A stretch of 64,000 nucleotides of DNA from Dichetophora obliterata (GCA_963920525.1 OY986437.1:198247511-198311510), one strand, 5' to 3'. Numbered from the stretch's first letter, positions 44,510 through 55,441 are shown. Numbers and translations are program-made. Notes: generated by a model not told the origin, from the sequence alone.

Positions 44510-46013
44510 ACGCCACAAACATATATTTCGTTGCCATTACATTAAATGAACTCGTATAAAAGTTTTATTTTTACTTCGTTCAATAATAAATTTCGTTTTT
44601 TAAAGTATATCTCAAGTTATTGAGTTATTTTTTACTCAAACGTTGAAATTTAGCTACTCGTGTGTACTATATTTTTGGGCATTTAGATTTCAAAAACATT
44701 AAATGGTTATAATTAAATTAAATTAAATTAAATTTAAAATTATAAAAGTGTGTATAACTTCTCGAGTAACACGGGGTGTATCTACTAGTAACCAATATAC
44801 GGTGGTGGTCGTAGTCTACCGGTAGAGTACAAGGTCCACAAGCTTACAAAACGCTATTCAAACCCCAGCACAGACAGAATGTTTTTCTATTGAATAAATG
44901 TTTATGTTCGGCCACCACCGAAATTTGCAGACAATGACAAGCCTCAGGGAATAAAAATTGCCATATAAAGTTTATTGAGAACACAAACCGTTCGGCTTAT
45001 TACATATACAACACAATTGCCCAATAAAAGCTCAGCCAAATTCCTTCCAAGGGCTGAAATAACATATTTATATTCTTATTTTTTAAACAATATAAACTTA
45101 AAGCGAAGAAGTGAAGAAGCTCTTTCCATTTTCTTCCGCTAGTAAAGCCTTAAGTTGAATTGCAAATATTTTTATCTACTAAAAAAACTGAAGCTTTATT
45201 TAAAAAAATCTGTTTAACCATCTGTCATACCAAAAAATCTCTTAAATAATAAAAAATTTTATAATACATAAAATCAGATATTGAAAAAATTCACTTTAAG
45301 TTAAAAAATAAATCATAAATCTATTCAAGCTACTTCAAATTGATATTAATTAAGCAAATTTATTAAGTAATAAAACAAACACTTATGACGCCTTCATGAA
45401 AATAATCAAATCAACATCCTTCATATTATTACAACACTTCAACTATTTGCTTGATACACTAACAATTGTTATGCAAATGAAAAATAATAAAATTGAAATA
45501 AAAACAGACACTAAAGCAGTCATAAAATATCTCAAAGACACACTAAAACTAATTAAGGCTGAAGCAAAAAGTACACACAAAAAACGCTATTACATATATG
45601 CGATTTGTTTTTTATTTTTATTTTTTGTTAATGGTGTCAAATTGTCGAATAGCTCAAGATATCGCAGATTTCATCAAAGTAAATTAAATAATTACACAGA
45701 GTGGTTTGTGAGCTAAGCGTTATAGAAAAATAAAAAAAAGAAAAAGATAGGAGCAGAGAGCAGAAAACCAGTACGTCAGGACGTAAACGTAACATTTAAT
45801 TGTTAACTCAGCAACAACGAGTGCTAAAGAAAACAGCGCGAGGTGGTGAAAGGTGTTTGAGTGCGGTCTGAGTGGCAAAGCAAACCCGGTATGCAGATTT
45901 TTTAAGCTTAGCTGACTTAGACGAAATATTTTTACAAATGTACAGATAAATTAGTAGCAGAAGATGACAAGGAATAAGAAGAAAAAGCAGTATTAGCAAA
46001 AATAGTAACTTAC
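44510..46013. other. AT-rich non-coding stretch
   Basis: No gene is recognised. A weak tRNA-like pair of boxes (TCTACCGGTAGAGTAC at about 44816 and ATTCAAACCCC at about 44855) could be a degraded SINE. A 106-codon frame at 45396-45716 is AT-driven and has no recognisable domain apart from a hydrophobic stretch. Confidence 0.4.
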
Positions 46014-46330
46014 CAGTTTATTTTTTCCTTCCAAATCTTTCCAAATCTTGGCAAAAATTAGCTATTTGCACAAAAAAAACGCGCGGTTAATATACGCACA
46101 AACGTAAGCAAACACACACGCACGCGTCACTCGTTCCCAGTGTTTATTGGTAAGAAAATGCACAAAACAGTCTCGATAAAAGATGAAGTCGTGTTGAACT
46201 GTGTGATGTAGAAGATGGTGTGAAAGACAACGGCAAGAAAATAAAACGAGGCTGTCCTCTGTTATGTTGAAATAAGCTACAGTTGGAGCAACGTTAGCGT
46301 CAGCTGTTGAGCGACTGCAGCAGATGCACT
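46014..46330 (-). other. possible 5' untranslated first exon of a minus-strand host gene
   Basis: On the minus strand a moderately complex, less AT-rich stretch ends in AAACTG|GTAAGTTAC (intron from 46013 downward), a close match to the fly donor consensus MAG|GTRAGT. It contains no long frame, as expected of an untranslated leader, and is preceded by (TTG)/(CAA) repeats. The start is not defined. No downstream exon was recognised, so the call is weak. Confidence 0.25.
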
Positions 46331-47155
46331 CGTTACTTTTTTACTGCTTTTTGTTGTTGTTGTTGTTATTACAGCATAACTTGAAAATTGAAACTAGCTT
46401 GCCGTTGTTTGGAACCAACAAACACAAAAAAAAAAACAACTCAAACGAAAGTGAAAATAAATCACGTTGATTTAGTTTTATTTCTATTATTATTATTATT
46501 ATTTTTGTTATTATTTTGTTTGTGTGCGGTTAGTTAAAAAATCTTTATTAACCACTATTTTATGTTGGGAACTTTTTTTATTTGAATATTTGAAATCTTT
46601 TATATTTTATCACACTGTTTTCTTTAAGCTGGCGTAAGGCTTTGCACTTTTTTTACTTAAAAGTGTTGTTTAAAAATTTTATTTTGTTTTTTATTGTTGT
46701 TTTTTCTCGTACTACACAGACTGAGTGTTTCTGTAACAGAAAGAAAGAAAGAAAGCAAAAAGGGTTATTAAAATTTGTTTGCATATTTTCTAAGACAAAA
46801 AACATTAAATTGTAAAATAGCCTTAATAATAATCAGTAAAAAATATAATTAATAATGATAAAAATAATTAGTTTGTGTGTTGATAAAATATGCACTAAAA
46901 AAAATTAACAAAAATAACATAACCATTTTTGTAGGCGCAGCGACGATCTATTAGTTCGATGAGTGATTGATTATTTTTTCTAATCGAGTAAATAAAGAGC
47001 AATTTTCGATTGTAATTTTGATTAAAAACATAGCAAATAATAATAAGTTTTTTTTACAAAATAAATTTGAAGCAATGGTTGATTTTGTTTTTTTCCATCG
47101 ACATTAATTCCATCAATAACACTGTGAGCTTTTTTGTATCTTTTTTCTCTGTATT
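46331..47155. other. simple-repeat-rich non-coding stretch
   Basis: It contains (TTG)n at about 46350-46365, (TTA)n at about 46485-46505 and (GAAA)n at 46739-46756. No gene is seen. Confidence 0.5.
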
Positions 47156-47159
47156 TGAT

Positions 47160-47790
47160 AATTTAAACGTTTTTCACTTAATTCGGGCATAAGGAATCTC
47201 GTAGTGACATTTGTTTTACCACTTTACCGAACATTTTAGAACAAAATTTTCTTTTTTAAGATATATCAAAAATTACTCAAGATATGCACTCATTTTCATG
47301 TTGATAACTCTTGAACCATTAAGATTTCATTTTGATTTCTTTGGCAAAGTTCTTTCTATAGTTCTGGCCAACAACTTTGCTGAATAAATAAATATGAAAA
47401 AATCGCTTCCAGTGGGTCTTATCGAGTGATTTTTACAAAAAGTCAAAAGAAAAAAATTCGAACAACATTGCGTATGAGTAACATTTTTTGCTTTGAAGCG
47501 TTGAAAGCGGGCAAAACATATGTCGCTTATTAAAGGTTTAAAGACAATTTCAAATAATTTTTCGTTATATATTTGTTCAACAAAGTTGTTGCCAAGGATA
47601 ATAGAAATAAGTTTGCTGAAGAAACCAAAATGAAAATCCTAATGGTTCAAGAGTTCTCAACGTGCAAATGAGTGCATATCTGAAGTAATTAAAAAAGAAA
47701 TTTTGCACTAAAGTTTTCGATAAAGTGCCAAAACGGATGTTACCACGAGATTTCTCATATTAAAATTAAGTGAAAAACGTTGAAATTATT
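47160..47790. mobile_element. foldback-type MITE, about 0.63 kb
   Basis: The left half AACGTTTTTCACTTAATT...AATCTCGTAGTGACAT... is mirrored by the right half (inverse AACGTTTTTCACTTAATT...AATCTCGTGGTAACAT...). Inner matches include the words around GATATGCACTCATTT and CTCTTGAACCATTA. The loop is near 47430-47560. It has no coding capacity. Its size and organisation are like 7302-7928, but its sequence is different. Confidence 0.65.
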
Positions 47791-48059
47791 AAATAGAAAT
47801 TTTCGTGCCGCACAGTGTAATTGTTTTTTGAATTTGGTCAAAAAAATAACGATTGCAGATTGAAAGTTATTTTGACTGAAAAAATCGATCAATGATGCAT
47901 TTGTATTTCGATCAATAATTGAATTTATTAACTGACCAAAATATATTTTTATTGAAAAATAGAACAACAGTGATTTTATCGATCATGATTAAATTTTTAT
48001 TCTGATCAACAAAAGATCGATCAAGGTATCAATTTTAGTTTAATTGCAAATTTTTGTGG

Positions 48060-48420
48060 AATTTTTAAAAATTTTACAGTTTTCATAAAGTCACTTTGTA
48101 TGGGAGATAGGTGTGGTTTTTATTCATATATTAAGTCCGTATATTAATTTAAGTAGAATTTGAAGAGATTTTATCGGTTTGACAAAGTACCTCTGTATGG
48201 GAGGTAGGCGTGGTATTCATCCGACTTAAAGCTTTTTCAAACTAAATCTTTTGTTTTTAATAAAATATCTTAAACCGCTATTTCATAAGTATAACTTCAT
48301 AATTATGGCTGTTATCGTGTCGTCAGACAGACAGACAGATAGCGCTAGATCGATTTAGCTGGTGATGTTGTTCAAGAATATTAATGTACTTTTACTTTTA
48401 CAGTACTACGCGGACCTAAG
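48060..48420. repeat. dispersed-repeat fragment with CTTTGTATGGGAG duplication and GACA run
   Basis: TTTGTATGGGAGATAGGTGTGG (starting about 48095) and CTGTATGGGAGGTAGGCGTGG (about 48193) are two copies of a roughly 95-bp unit. The end (GTCAGACAGACAGACAGATA, then GCTAGATCGATTTAGC and TTCAAGAATATTAATGTAC) has the layout of a repeat that I recall as very common in fly genomes. The family name is not assigned. Confidence 0.5.
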
Positions 48421-48646
48421 ATAATAAGACACAATATAATAATTATGAAAAAAAAAATATAATTTGGAATAAAAAAAACATTTTTTTAAAATTACTTAAT
48501 CAATATTTCTACGTTGATTTTGATATTAATTGTTGAGAGACACAAAATTTTCATTTGATAATGAAAGTTGGACCTCATAACTACAAGACAAAATATGACC
48601 TTAAATGTTGCTTCATTTTATTGGTTTTTTTTTCATTTCATTTATA

Positions 48647-49519
48647 CGGATCCGCCATCTAACGTTTTTTTTTTTCAACTAGTGCTTATTTCGTGAATGG
48701 TAACACTTAGCTCATGTCTGATTCGACAGATAATTAGTTTTATCCTTCCGCTGAACGAATATGGTTATATATACGCTTGAACAACGTTGGGAAATATTGC
48801 GACATTACTTTCAAAATCATGATGATGATTTTGCCAAAAAAAATCCTCTTTTCAGATGAAGCTCATTTTGATCTTGGCGGGTATGTAAACAAGCAAAATT
48901 GTCATTGAAAAGCCGCTGCAAAGCTACTGAAAAGCCGCTGCACTCAAAACGAGTCACTGTTTGGTGTGGATTTTGGTCCAGAGGCATAATTGGGCCATTT
49001 TTCTTCGAAAATGAGCAAGGAGTGGCCGTTACAGTCAATGGCGATCGTTATCGGGCCATGTTGAACGAATTTTTTTTCACAAAAATTGAAGAGGAGGATA
49101 TTGGCAACATTTGGTTTCAACAGGACGGCGCTACGTGCCACACAGCCGAAGCTACACTCGATGTTTTGCGCCCTGTTTTTGAAGATCGCACTATCAGCCG
49201 CAGAGCTGATGTCGTTTCGCCACCTCGGAGCTGCGATTTGACACCGTTGGACTATTATTTGTGGGGTGCCCTCACGCTTTAAAGGACAATATTCGTGAAG
49301 CCATTGGTGAAATACAGCTGCACACAATCGATAATGTGCTTAAAAATTGGACCGATCGTGTAGGCTACTGCATGGCCAGCTGAGGCAGCCATTTGAATAA
49401 AAATTTTTTCCATTATTAACCGGAAGGATTTCACTTTCAAATAAAAAAAGAAATTTGAGAAAATATTCAGTAGTTTTTTATAGAATTTTCAAAAAAAAAA
49501 AATTATTTGGCGGACCCTT
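48647..49519 (+). mobile_element. internally deleted DD41D mariner element
   Basis: Ends CGGATCCGCCATCTAACG and the inverse AAGGGTCCGCCAAATAAT are flanked by TA (48645-48646 and 49520-49521). At 873 bp it is about 400 bp shorter than a full element, explained by loss of most of the helix-turn-helix half of the transposase. Confidence 0.7.
48761..49415 (+). pseudogene. DD41D mariner-family transposase with deleted DNA-binding half
   Basis: ATG 48761 starts VIYTLEQRWEILRHYFQNH, then a deletion joins straight to ILFSDEAHFDLGGYVNKQN (first Asp). After a small break near 48905 come TVWCGFWSRGIIGPFFF, VTVNGDRYRAML, WFQQDGATCHTAEA (second Asp) and SCDLTPLDYYLWG (third Asp). I count 41 residues between the second and third Asp, which defines DD41D (rosa type). 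A frameshift after about 49278 precedes the C-terminal KDNIREAIGEIQLH remnant. It is more similar in motifs to 43318-44440 than to the mariner at 50101. It is non-functional as it stands. Confidence 0.85.
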
Positions 49520-49524
49520 TACTT

Positions 49525-49925
49525 AAGTCAGAATTTATACATATTTAATTTTATTTTTATTTTTTATTGTTTTTATTTTAATTTTTTTTTTTATTTTTAA
49601 TGCTCATTTGCCATTATTTATTAAAATTCCAAAATTGTTTTACCCTTTATTTTTTTTTTTAATATTTTTGTTATATTTTTTCTTTATTTGTTTGCTATTT
49701 ATATTTAAATTTAAATTCCTATTTTTAATTTTGTTTATCTTTTGTTATTGTTTTTATTTTAAAAATTTATATTTGCTCATTGTTTTTATTTTAGTTAAGT
49801 TTTTTAATCCAATTTTTATATAATTTTTTGGTTTTGTATGCATATTTCTTATTCTAATTTCGTATTTTCTTGATATGGTTTCTTATTTATTTTAAAATTT
49901 TCATTTCTTATTTTAATTTTATATA
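49525..49925. repeat. T-rich TTTTATTTTT tract
   Basis: The plus strand is almost entirely T and A in a degenerate TTTTATTTTT pattern. The same pattern continues at 51220-51725 on the other side of the mariner, which evidently inserted into it. Confidence 0.65.
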
Positions 49926-49927
49926 TA

Positions 49928-51214
49928 TTGGGGGTTGGAATTAGTTTTAAAGGTTTTCTAAGAGATGGCGTAACTATCAATAGATCGCATCGGGCACACC
50001 TGTGACTATATTCATTTCAAAGCACATTGTCTAAGCTTCATTTTTCAGTATGTGTCATTCCACTGAAGTGTAAACAACATATATTTTTTTCTCTGTGAAC
50101 ATGTCGACTTTCGTTCCAACAAAACGCAATTTGCGGGAAGGTTTACTTTTGTGCTTCCATTTGAAGAAAAAAGCGGTTGAAGCACAACGCACGCTTACTG
50201 AGGCTTACGGGGACTATGCTCCATCGATTTCTACTTGTGAGTACTGGTTCCGTCGGTTTAAAAGTGGTGATTTTGATACGGAAGACAAAGAGCGTCCGGG
50301 CCAGCCGAAAAAGTTTGAAGATGAGGAATTGGAGGCTTTGCTCGATGAAGACCCGTGTCAAACCCTTCAAGAATTGTCAGAATCATTGGGAGTCGACTTA
50401 TCAACGGTCGGCAAACGCTTGAAGGCCATGGGAATGATTCAAAAGCAAGGAAATTGGGTGCCGTACCAGTTAAACCCGAGAGACGTTGAACGGCGATTTT
50501 GCATGTGCGAACAACTGCTTCAACAGCATAAAAGGAAGAGTTTTTTGCATCGTATTGTCACTGGCGATGAAAAGTGGATCCATTACGATAATCCTAAGCG
50601 AAAAAAATCGTGGGGACCACCCGGCCATGCATCAACATCGAGGGCCAAGCCGAATATTCATGGCGCCAAGCTTATGCTGTGTATTTGGTGGGATCAGAAG
50701 GGTGTCGTGTACTATGAGCTGCTAAAACCTAACGAAACCATCACTGGGGAACGCTACCAACAACAATTGATGCAATTGAGCCGAGCATTAAAGGTTAAAC
50801 GGCCGGAATATCCCAAAAGACACGACAAAGTGGTTTTTCAACATGACAACGCACGGCCACATGTTGCAAGAACCGTCAAGGAAACGTTGGAGGCGCTGAA
50901 TTGGGATGTGCTACCCCACCCGCCTTATAGCCCAGACATAGCCCCTTCCGACTACCACCTATTCAGATCGATGACGCATGGCTAGGCTGAGCAGCGCTTC
51001 ACTTCTTACGAGGATACCAAAAAATGGGTCGATACGTGGATTGCCTCAATAGACGAATCGTTCTTCCGGCGCGGAATCCATATGCTGCCAGAAAGATGGG
51101 AAAATGTTGTAGCTAACGATGGACAATACTTTGAATAATATACATTGTACCGTTGTTTCTAAATAAATGCTCAAAAACCAAAAAAATACCTTTAAAATTA
51201 ATTCCAACCCCCAA
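49928..51214 (+). mobile_element. full-length mariner transposon (DD34D)
   Basis: The element is 1287 bp, bounded by about 27-bp TIRs: TTGGGGGTTGGAATTAGTTT at the left and, inverted, TTGGGGGTTGGAATTAATTT at the right, continuing TAAAGGT. The TIRs differ at one position over the first 26. TA lies on both sides (49926-49927 and 51215-51216). Size, TIR length and TA duplication are textbook for mariner. Close TIR identity and a single coding lesion point to recent insertion. Confidence 0.92.
50101..51138 (+). pseudogene. mariner (Mos1-like) transposase, one nonsense codon
   Basis: From ATG 50101 to TAA 51138 there are 345 codons, the length I recall for Mos1. An upstream in-frame GTG at 50095 was not chosen. 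The N-terminal paired-like helix-turn-helix domain (LREGLLLCFHLKKKAVEAQR, then QTLQELSESLGVDLSTV) is followed by WVPYQL (W119), the counterpart of the WVPHEL linker. The catalytic triad is D156 (VTGDEKWI), D249 (FQHDNARPH) and D284 (YSPDIAPSDYHLF), matching Mos1 numbering and the DD34D spacing. The only visible lesion is TAG at 50983-50985 (codon 295), after the whole catalytic triad. The remaining 50 codons stay in frame (AEQRF ... RRGIHMLPERW ... GQYFE). The truncated product would lack the C-terminal tail and is presumably inactive. Confidence 0.92.
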
Positions 51215-51219
51215 TATAT

Positions 51220-51717
51220 ATTTCTCTATTGTTTTTTATTATTTTAATTTTTTCATCCTTACATTTTAAAAGTTCTTATTTTCTAATTTTTTTCTATCGA
51301 TATATACGTTTTAGTTTTTTATATCAATTCTTATAATTTTTTTTTAAATTTTTCAATTTATTTATTTGGTTTTGTATTAATATACAAAAATTTTAGTTTC
51401 AGTTTCATTTAAAGTTTCACTTTTATTTTTATTTTTAAAAGTCTTTATTTTAGATTTTTAAATCTTTACTTCAGAATTTTTAAATTTTGTCTTTCTTATT
51501 GATATTATTAGTTAATTAAATATTTTATTCAAATTCTTCAATTAAATTTTTCATTTTTCATATGTTTTCGTATTGTAATTTGTTTTATTTATATGTTTTT
51601 TTTATTTATAATTTTCATTGCTATTTTTATTTTTATTTTTTATTGTTACTGTTTTAAACTTTTATTTTTTTATTTTATATTCTAAAAACTTTAATTTATT
51701 CATTGCTTTTATTGATA
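51220..51717. repeat. T-rich tract, right part
   Basis: Continuation of the degenerate TTTTATTTTT tract of 49525-49925, without coding potential. Confidence 0.6.
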
Positions 51718-51725
51718 TTATATAT

Positions 51726-52308
51726 TAGGTTGGGTCGATTTGCGAACCTATATTGCCTGGGCGATTTTCGGATAGGGCATATAAAATTATTTAAAAAATG
51801 GAAAATAGGGGTGCACTTTACCCTATCACATCTTAAATTTTCTGAATTTTATTTTAGAAATTTTTTAACGATCACGTATAATATTTTTTAGAATTCGTGT
51901 CATTCATTAATATTTTTGATATTGATACTCCGAATTTAATTGAAATCTTTTTGCAGTTTCATTACAAAATCACAACAGAAATTAAAAAGCCGTGATAGTC
52001 AAAAATGCATTCACACCAACGCTAAGATTCGCACCTTAAATTTTGTGAATTTTTTTTTTCTTTAGGGATTTTTTACGATAAATTTTTGTATCATTCAATC
52101 GGGTACGGCTGATCATTTTTTCCATTAGTTTTGTTCTAGCTGTGCACGTTTATATACAAAAGCTATTTTAAACAATTTTTCTAAAGGAAAAATTCACAAA
52201 ATTGAAATTGTGATAAGATAAAGTTTTTTGAACAACTTTTCATGCAGGATTCGAAAATCGCCCAGTCAACATCACTTTTTTTACCTTCATACAAATCGAC
52301 CCAGCCTA
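51726..52308. mobile_element. hAT-type MITE
   Basis: Ends TAGGTTGGGTCGATTTG and the inverse TAGGCTGGGTCGATTTG match at 16 of 17 positions. GGCGATTTTCG lies subterminally on both sides (about 51760, and inverse at about 52255). TTATATAT occurs directly outside both ends (51718-51725 and 52309-52316), an 8-bp duplication that fits hAT, with the caveat that the surroundings are AT-rich. No recognisable protein lies inside. Confidence 0.65.
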
Positions 52309-52899
52309 TTATATATATTTTATTTTTTAAGATTTTTTTAAAACAATTCTTGAATATTTTTTTTTCTTTTATTTCATACAAAAAGAAATTGGTTTTATTT
52401 GCAAAACCGTGATGTGCCAGTTTTAACATGTACAATTTTGAACGATATTAAATAAGGTTGAAAGAATTTATCTGAACTACAAGGAAGTAGGGAAGTCAAT
52501 CCCGGAATATCGGACTCCCGGATTTCAGGATCCCGGACGATTTAAACCCCTTTAAATTCCGGGATTTTCTTTCCGGGATCCCATGGATTTTTAAATAAAA
52601 AATTTCTATTACAAATATTCATGAAAATGCAAACATTTCATTTTAAGTTTAATGATCAATTTAAGATCAATTGATCATAAGAATACAGAATTAGAAAAAC
52701 CTTTTGTTGAGGCTGAAAAAGATTGTTAGGATGATGAGTGTTAATCACTGGAGCAAAGACTTTGCAAAGTTTTGGAAGAATTGCAGCATCAGGAAGTCAG
52801 CTATGTATTTCAAAATTGGCAGATATTCTGTCTTAGGAAATAATTTTGTTCTGTAGTGAAAGCAATCGTGATCGAAACTTACAAATTGCTTACGATTTT

Positions 52900-53043
52900 C
52901 GTACAACTATTTCTACAACTAGCATAGAATCAGAACGGTGCTTCTCATCAGTGGGTTATATTTGTAATAAAATCCGAACAAAACTCTCTAATGGAAAATA
53001 TAACGCGTTGATCAGCTAAATGTATTACTTTAAAAATAATTAA
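52900..53043 (+). pseudogene. hAT transposase C-terminal (hATC) relic
   Basis: One plus-strand frame reads TTISTTSIESERCFSSVGYI, then CNKIRTKLSNGKYNALI, a stop, then MYYFKNN. The S-x-ESERxFSxxG block with the conserved Glu and the RxKLS continuation are diagnostic of the hAT dimerisation domain. Further upstream (about 52735-52860) only isolated coding-like pieces are left, so most of the transposase, including both catalytic Asp regions, has been lost. Inactive. Confidence 0.75.
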
Positions 53044-53265
53044 AATAAAAAATTTAATTTTGAAAAGTCTTTTTTAACCTTAATTTGCCTTAAATACAAA
53101 AAAACATAAAGAAGGTATCTAAAAAATTTTTTTTGAACATTTATATACCTTAAACTGTTCTGTGTTTTATTTTTTCATATTTTTTGTTCTTTTAATTTAA
53201 AGACATTTAAAGACAATTTGCTAGACATTAATATAATTTAAGTTTTTTCGTGTTCATTAACAATA

Positions 53266-53690
53266 AAGGTATTCACAATTGTGTGGTATTGTGGTTTTAT
53301 TGGCATTATTAAAAACCAAAATTATGAACACCCTTTAAAATAGAATTTTTGGTTGGGAACCTCCCACTATAGCTTTTTGTTACTATGCAAATAAATTAAC
53401 TATACAATTTGATATATTTATTAATATATGGCATAAAAAAGTTTAACGTGCATATTGAGCGTCTTTTATTTTTGCAATTAGAAAATAACTGAAAACCTAT
53501 AAGTTGTTTATGGAACTTTAAAAACCACTTTCGTCAAACATATCACTGGGCTACTTAAAATAACCACACTTTTGATTTTTAGAGATTTCATGTAAAACAA
53601 CAAAAAATATAAAAACCGCTCTGTAAAGTGTGGTATCAATACCACGGGGTTTCTTAACTTCACTGAAAACAACACAATTGTGAATACCCC
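53266..53690. mobile_element. nested TA-flanked MITE
   Basis: Ends AAGGTATTCACAATTGTGT and the inverse GGGGTATTCACAATTGTGT are flanked by TA (53264-53265 and 53691-53692). The 425-bp interior is AT-rich and non-coding. It lies wholly within the hAT element 52488-53906 and is therefore younger than that insertion. Confidence 0.65.
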
Positions 53691-53914
53691 TAATGTTTTT
53701 TATTTTGTTTTTTTTTTTTTGCTTTATACATCAATAAATTTACATTTTTTAGTTTCAAGTAATAAAAAATAAAAAAATTATATTAAAAACGTTTTGAGTT
53801 ATTTACTTCTTAAAGTTTTCAATCCCGAACTAATCCCGGGATTGAGATTTTCAATCCCGATAATCCTACATAGGATCGAGAAAAGCTTCCGGTATTGGAC
53901 TCCCTACTAGGAAG

Positions 53915-54396
53915 CTATAGAGACTAGGTCCAAAATTTATGACAAATCAATTGAAATATTTTTATTAGATGTTGGTAAAATATTAATTAACCCAACAACA
54001 ACCATAGAACATTGTTTTTTGAAATCTTTTGACTTATCGCGTATTTGCAATATTTTATTTCCATTTCATCCATTTTAAGTTTAACACTTACAGCAGTGTG
54101 GAAAATAATGATAGTGCTCTTATATTCAGACATGTTTGGATAACAAATACTAGTCTACAAATTTCGGATCCGGTAAGCCCATTATCAATCTTATATGAAC
54201 TTTCAGCACTGGTGTCAAATCTGTACTCAGTTTCCACCTATATAGTAAAATTTGCAAGATACAGGGTGTTTTACATTTTCGGCACGTGCCTAGTATTATT
54301 GATCTAGAATCTAAACTACTCACAACATATTAAAAAATAATATTTTGTATTTAAGAACAAATATCAACTTTTCCATAAATATATCAACCACTGCCA
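53915..54396. other. non-coding stretch
   Basis: A 92-codon frame at 54029-54307 has no recognisable domain. Nothing else is seen. Confidence 0.4.
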
Positions 54397-54645
54397 TGTC
54401 ATGTGCTGCAGCTAAAATTTTTAAATTAACCAACGAAATATCAACAAATTTTGTATCTGTTATTCGACGCAGCTGTTATCATCTAAAGTTAGAATTTAGA
54501 AAAAACTGTTGAATAAGCTTATTTTTACATAAAAAACAGATGTTTTGAATTTGTACGATTACAGCTTCGTTTAAATTAAAGATACAAAATTTGTTGATAT
54601 TTCGTTAGATAATCTGAAATTTTTAACTCCGCTACAGCACATCAA
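54397..54645. mobile_element. short foldback-type element
   Basis: ATGTGCTGCAGC (about 54399) and AACGAAATATCAACAAATTT (about 54433), continuing TGTATCT, are mirrored by AAATTTGTTGATATTTCGTT (about 54586) and GCTACAGCACAT. The two arms cover about 90 bases each around a loop near 54500-54540. No clear target duplication. Confidence 0.6.
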
Positions 54646-55256
54646 TTCATCAATCAATTTTTCTTATTTACCTTTTTGTTTTATTTAATAGCCTCAAGAC
54701 TATTCCATTAACTTTTTTAACATGTTTTATGTTAAAAATACCTGTTCCTACGTTGGCGTTATATAAATAAATATATAAAATGTATATATTTTCCCAACCA
54801 TAGATGGCACTTTAAATGTTTTGAGTAATTTAAAGTACATTTCTTGGTCTTAGTTTTTAATTTCTTATATAATTTCCAAAAATAATTTATCCTACTTTTA
54901 AATTTAAAAATCTGTATCTGCGCTACTTTTTCAGCCCACTTTAATGTTTTATAAGAAAAATCTTGCACTATTTATGTAGGTACTAATATTAATAATCTTG
55001 GAATTGTGTCCAATGTATTTCATTTATAAAATCAAAAATATTTACATTACTTTTTTATAATTTTCTCTTTTTATTTTCAAATAGACCTGAAGCAATTAAC
55101 AACATTGTATGTAAAGTTGAATGAATAAAAAGCTTAATAATTATGATAGGAGCGCTTGAATTGTTTTAAAGTTATAAAAAAGTAATGTTACATCATCAAG
55201 AAACGTTTTTCTCCATATCTCTCGCAGCAAGTCAAACACCAAAATAACCTATGCAA
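54646..55256. other. AT-rich non-coding stretch
   Basis: No gene or repeat structure recognised. Confidence 0.4.
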
Positions 55257-55441
55257 TTTTGGAGACTTTTGAAAAATTTGTGATCCCTGCACAAAGTGAA
55301 AATTCCAATTTTAAAAATCGAAAACATAAATTTTGGAGAATTTTTTGTGAAAAATTTTGTGATCCCTGCACAAAGTGAAAATTCCAATTTTAAAAATCGA
55401 AAACATGAATTTTGGAGACTTTTTTTGAAAAATTTTGTGAT
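55257..55441. repeat. tandem repeat, 74-79-bp unit, 2.3 copies
   Basis: Each copy starts TTTTGGAGA and contains GTGATCCCTGCACAAAGTGA, then AATTCCAATTTTAAAAATCG. Starts are at 55257, 55331 and 55410. Copies differ only by small indels and a few substitutions, so the duplication is fairly young. Confidence 0.9.

Larger units (their letters stand above)
52488..53906 (+). mobile_element. decayed hAT element with nested MITE
   Basis: The left end TAGGGAAGTCAATCCCGGAA and the right end (inverse TAGGGAGTCCAATACCGGAA) form TIRs, and ATCCCGG/CCGGGAT words are repeated subterminally on both sides. CAAGGAAG (52480-52487) and CTAGGAAG (53907-53914) form an 8-bp duplication with one mismatch. It contains a hATC-domain relic (52900-53043) and a nested TA-flanked MITE (53266-53690). 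Confidence 0.75.

Noticed and set aside
44805..44890. Possible SINE head (TCTACCGGTAGAGTAC ... ATTCAAACCCC)
   Set aside because: Boxes are degraded, arms do not pair well and no repeated body or tail was identified.
45396..45716. 106-codon plus-strand frame with a hydrophobic segment
   Set aside because: Lys/Ile/Asn-rich composition expected from AT-rich DNA and no family resemblance.
49608..49823. Phe/Leu-rich frame
   Set aside because: Direct translation of the TTTTATTTTT tract.
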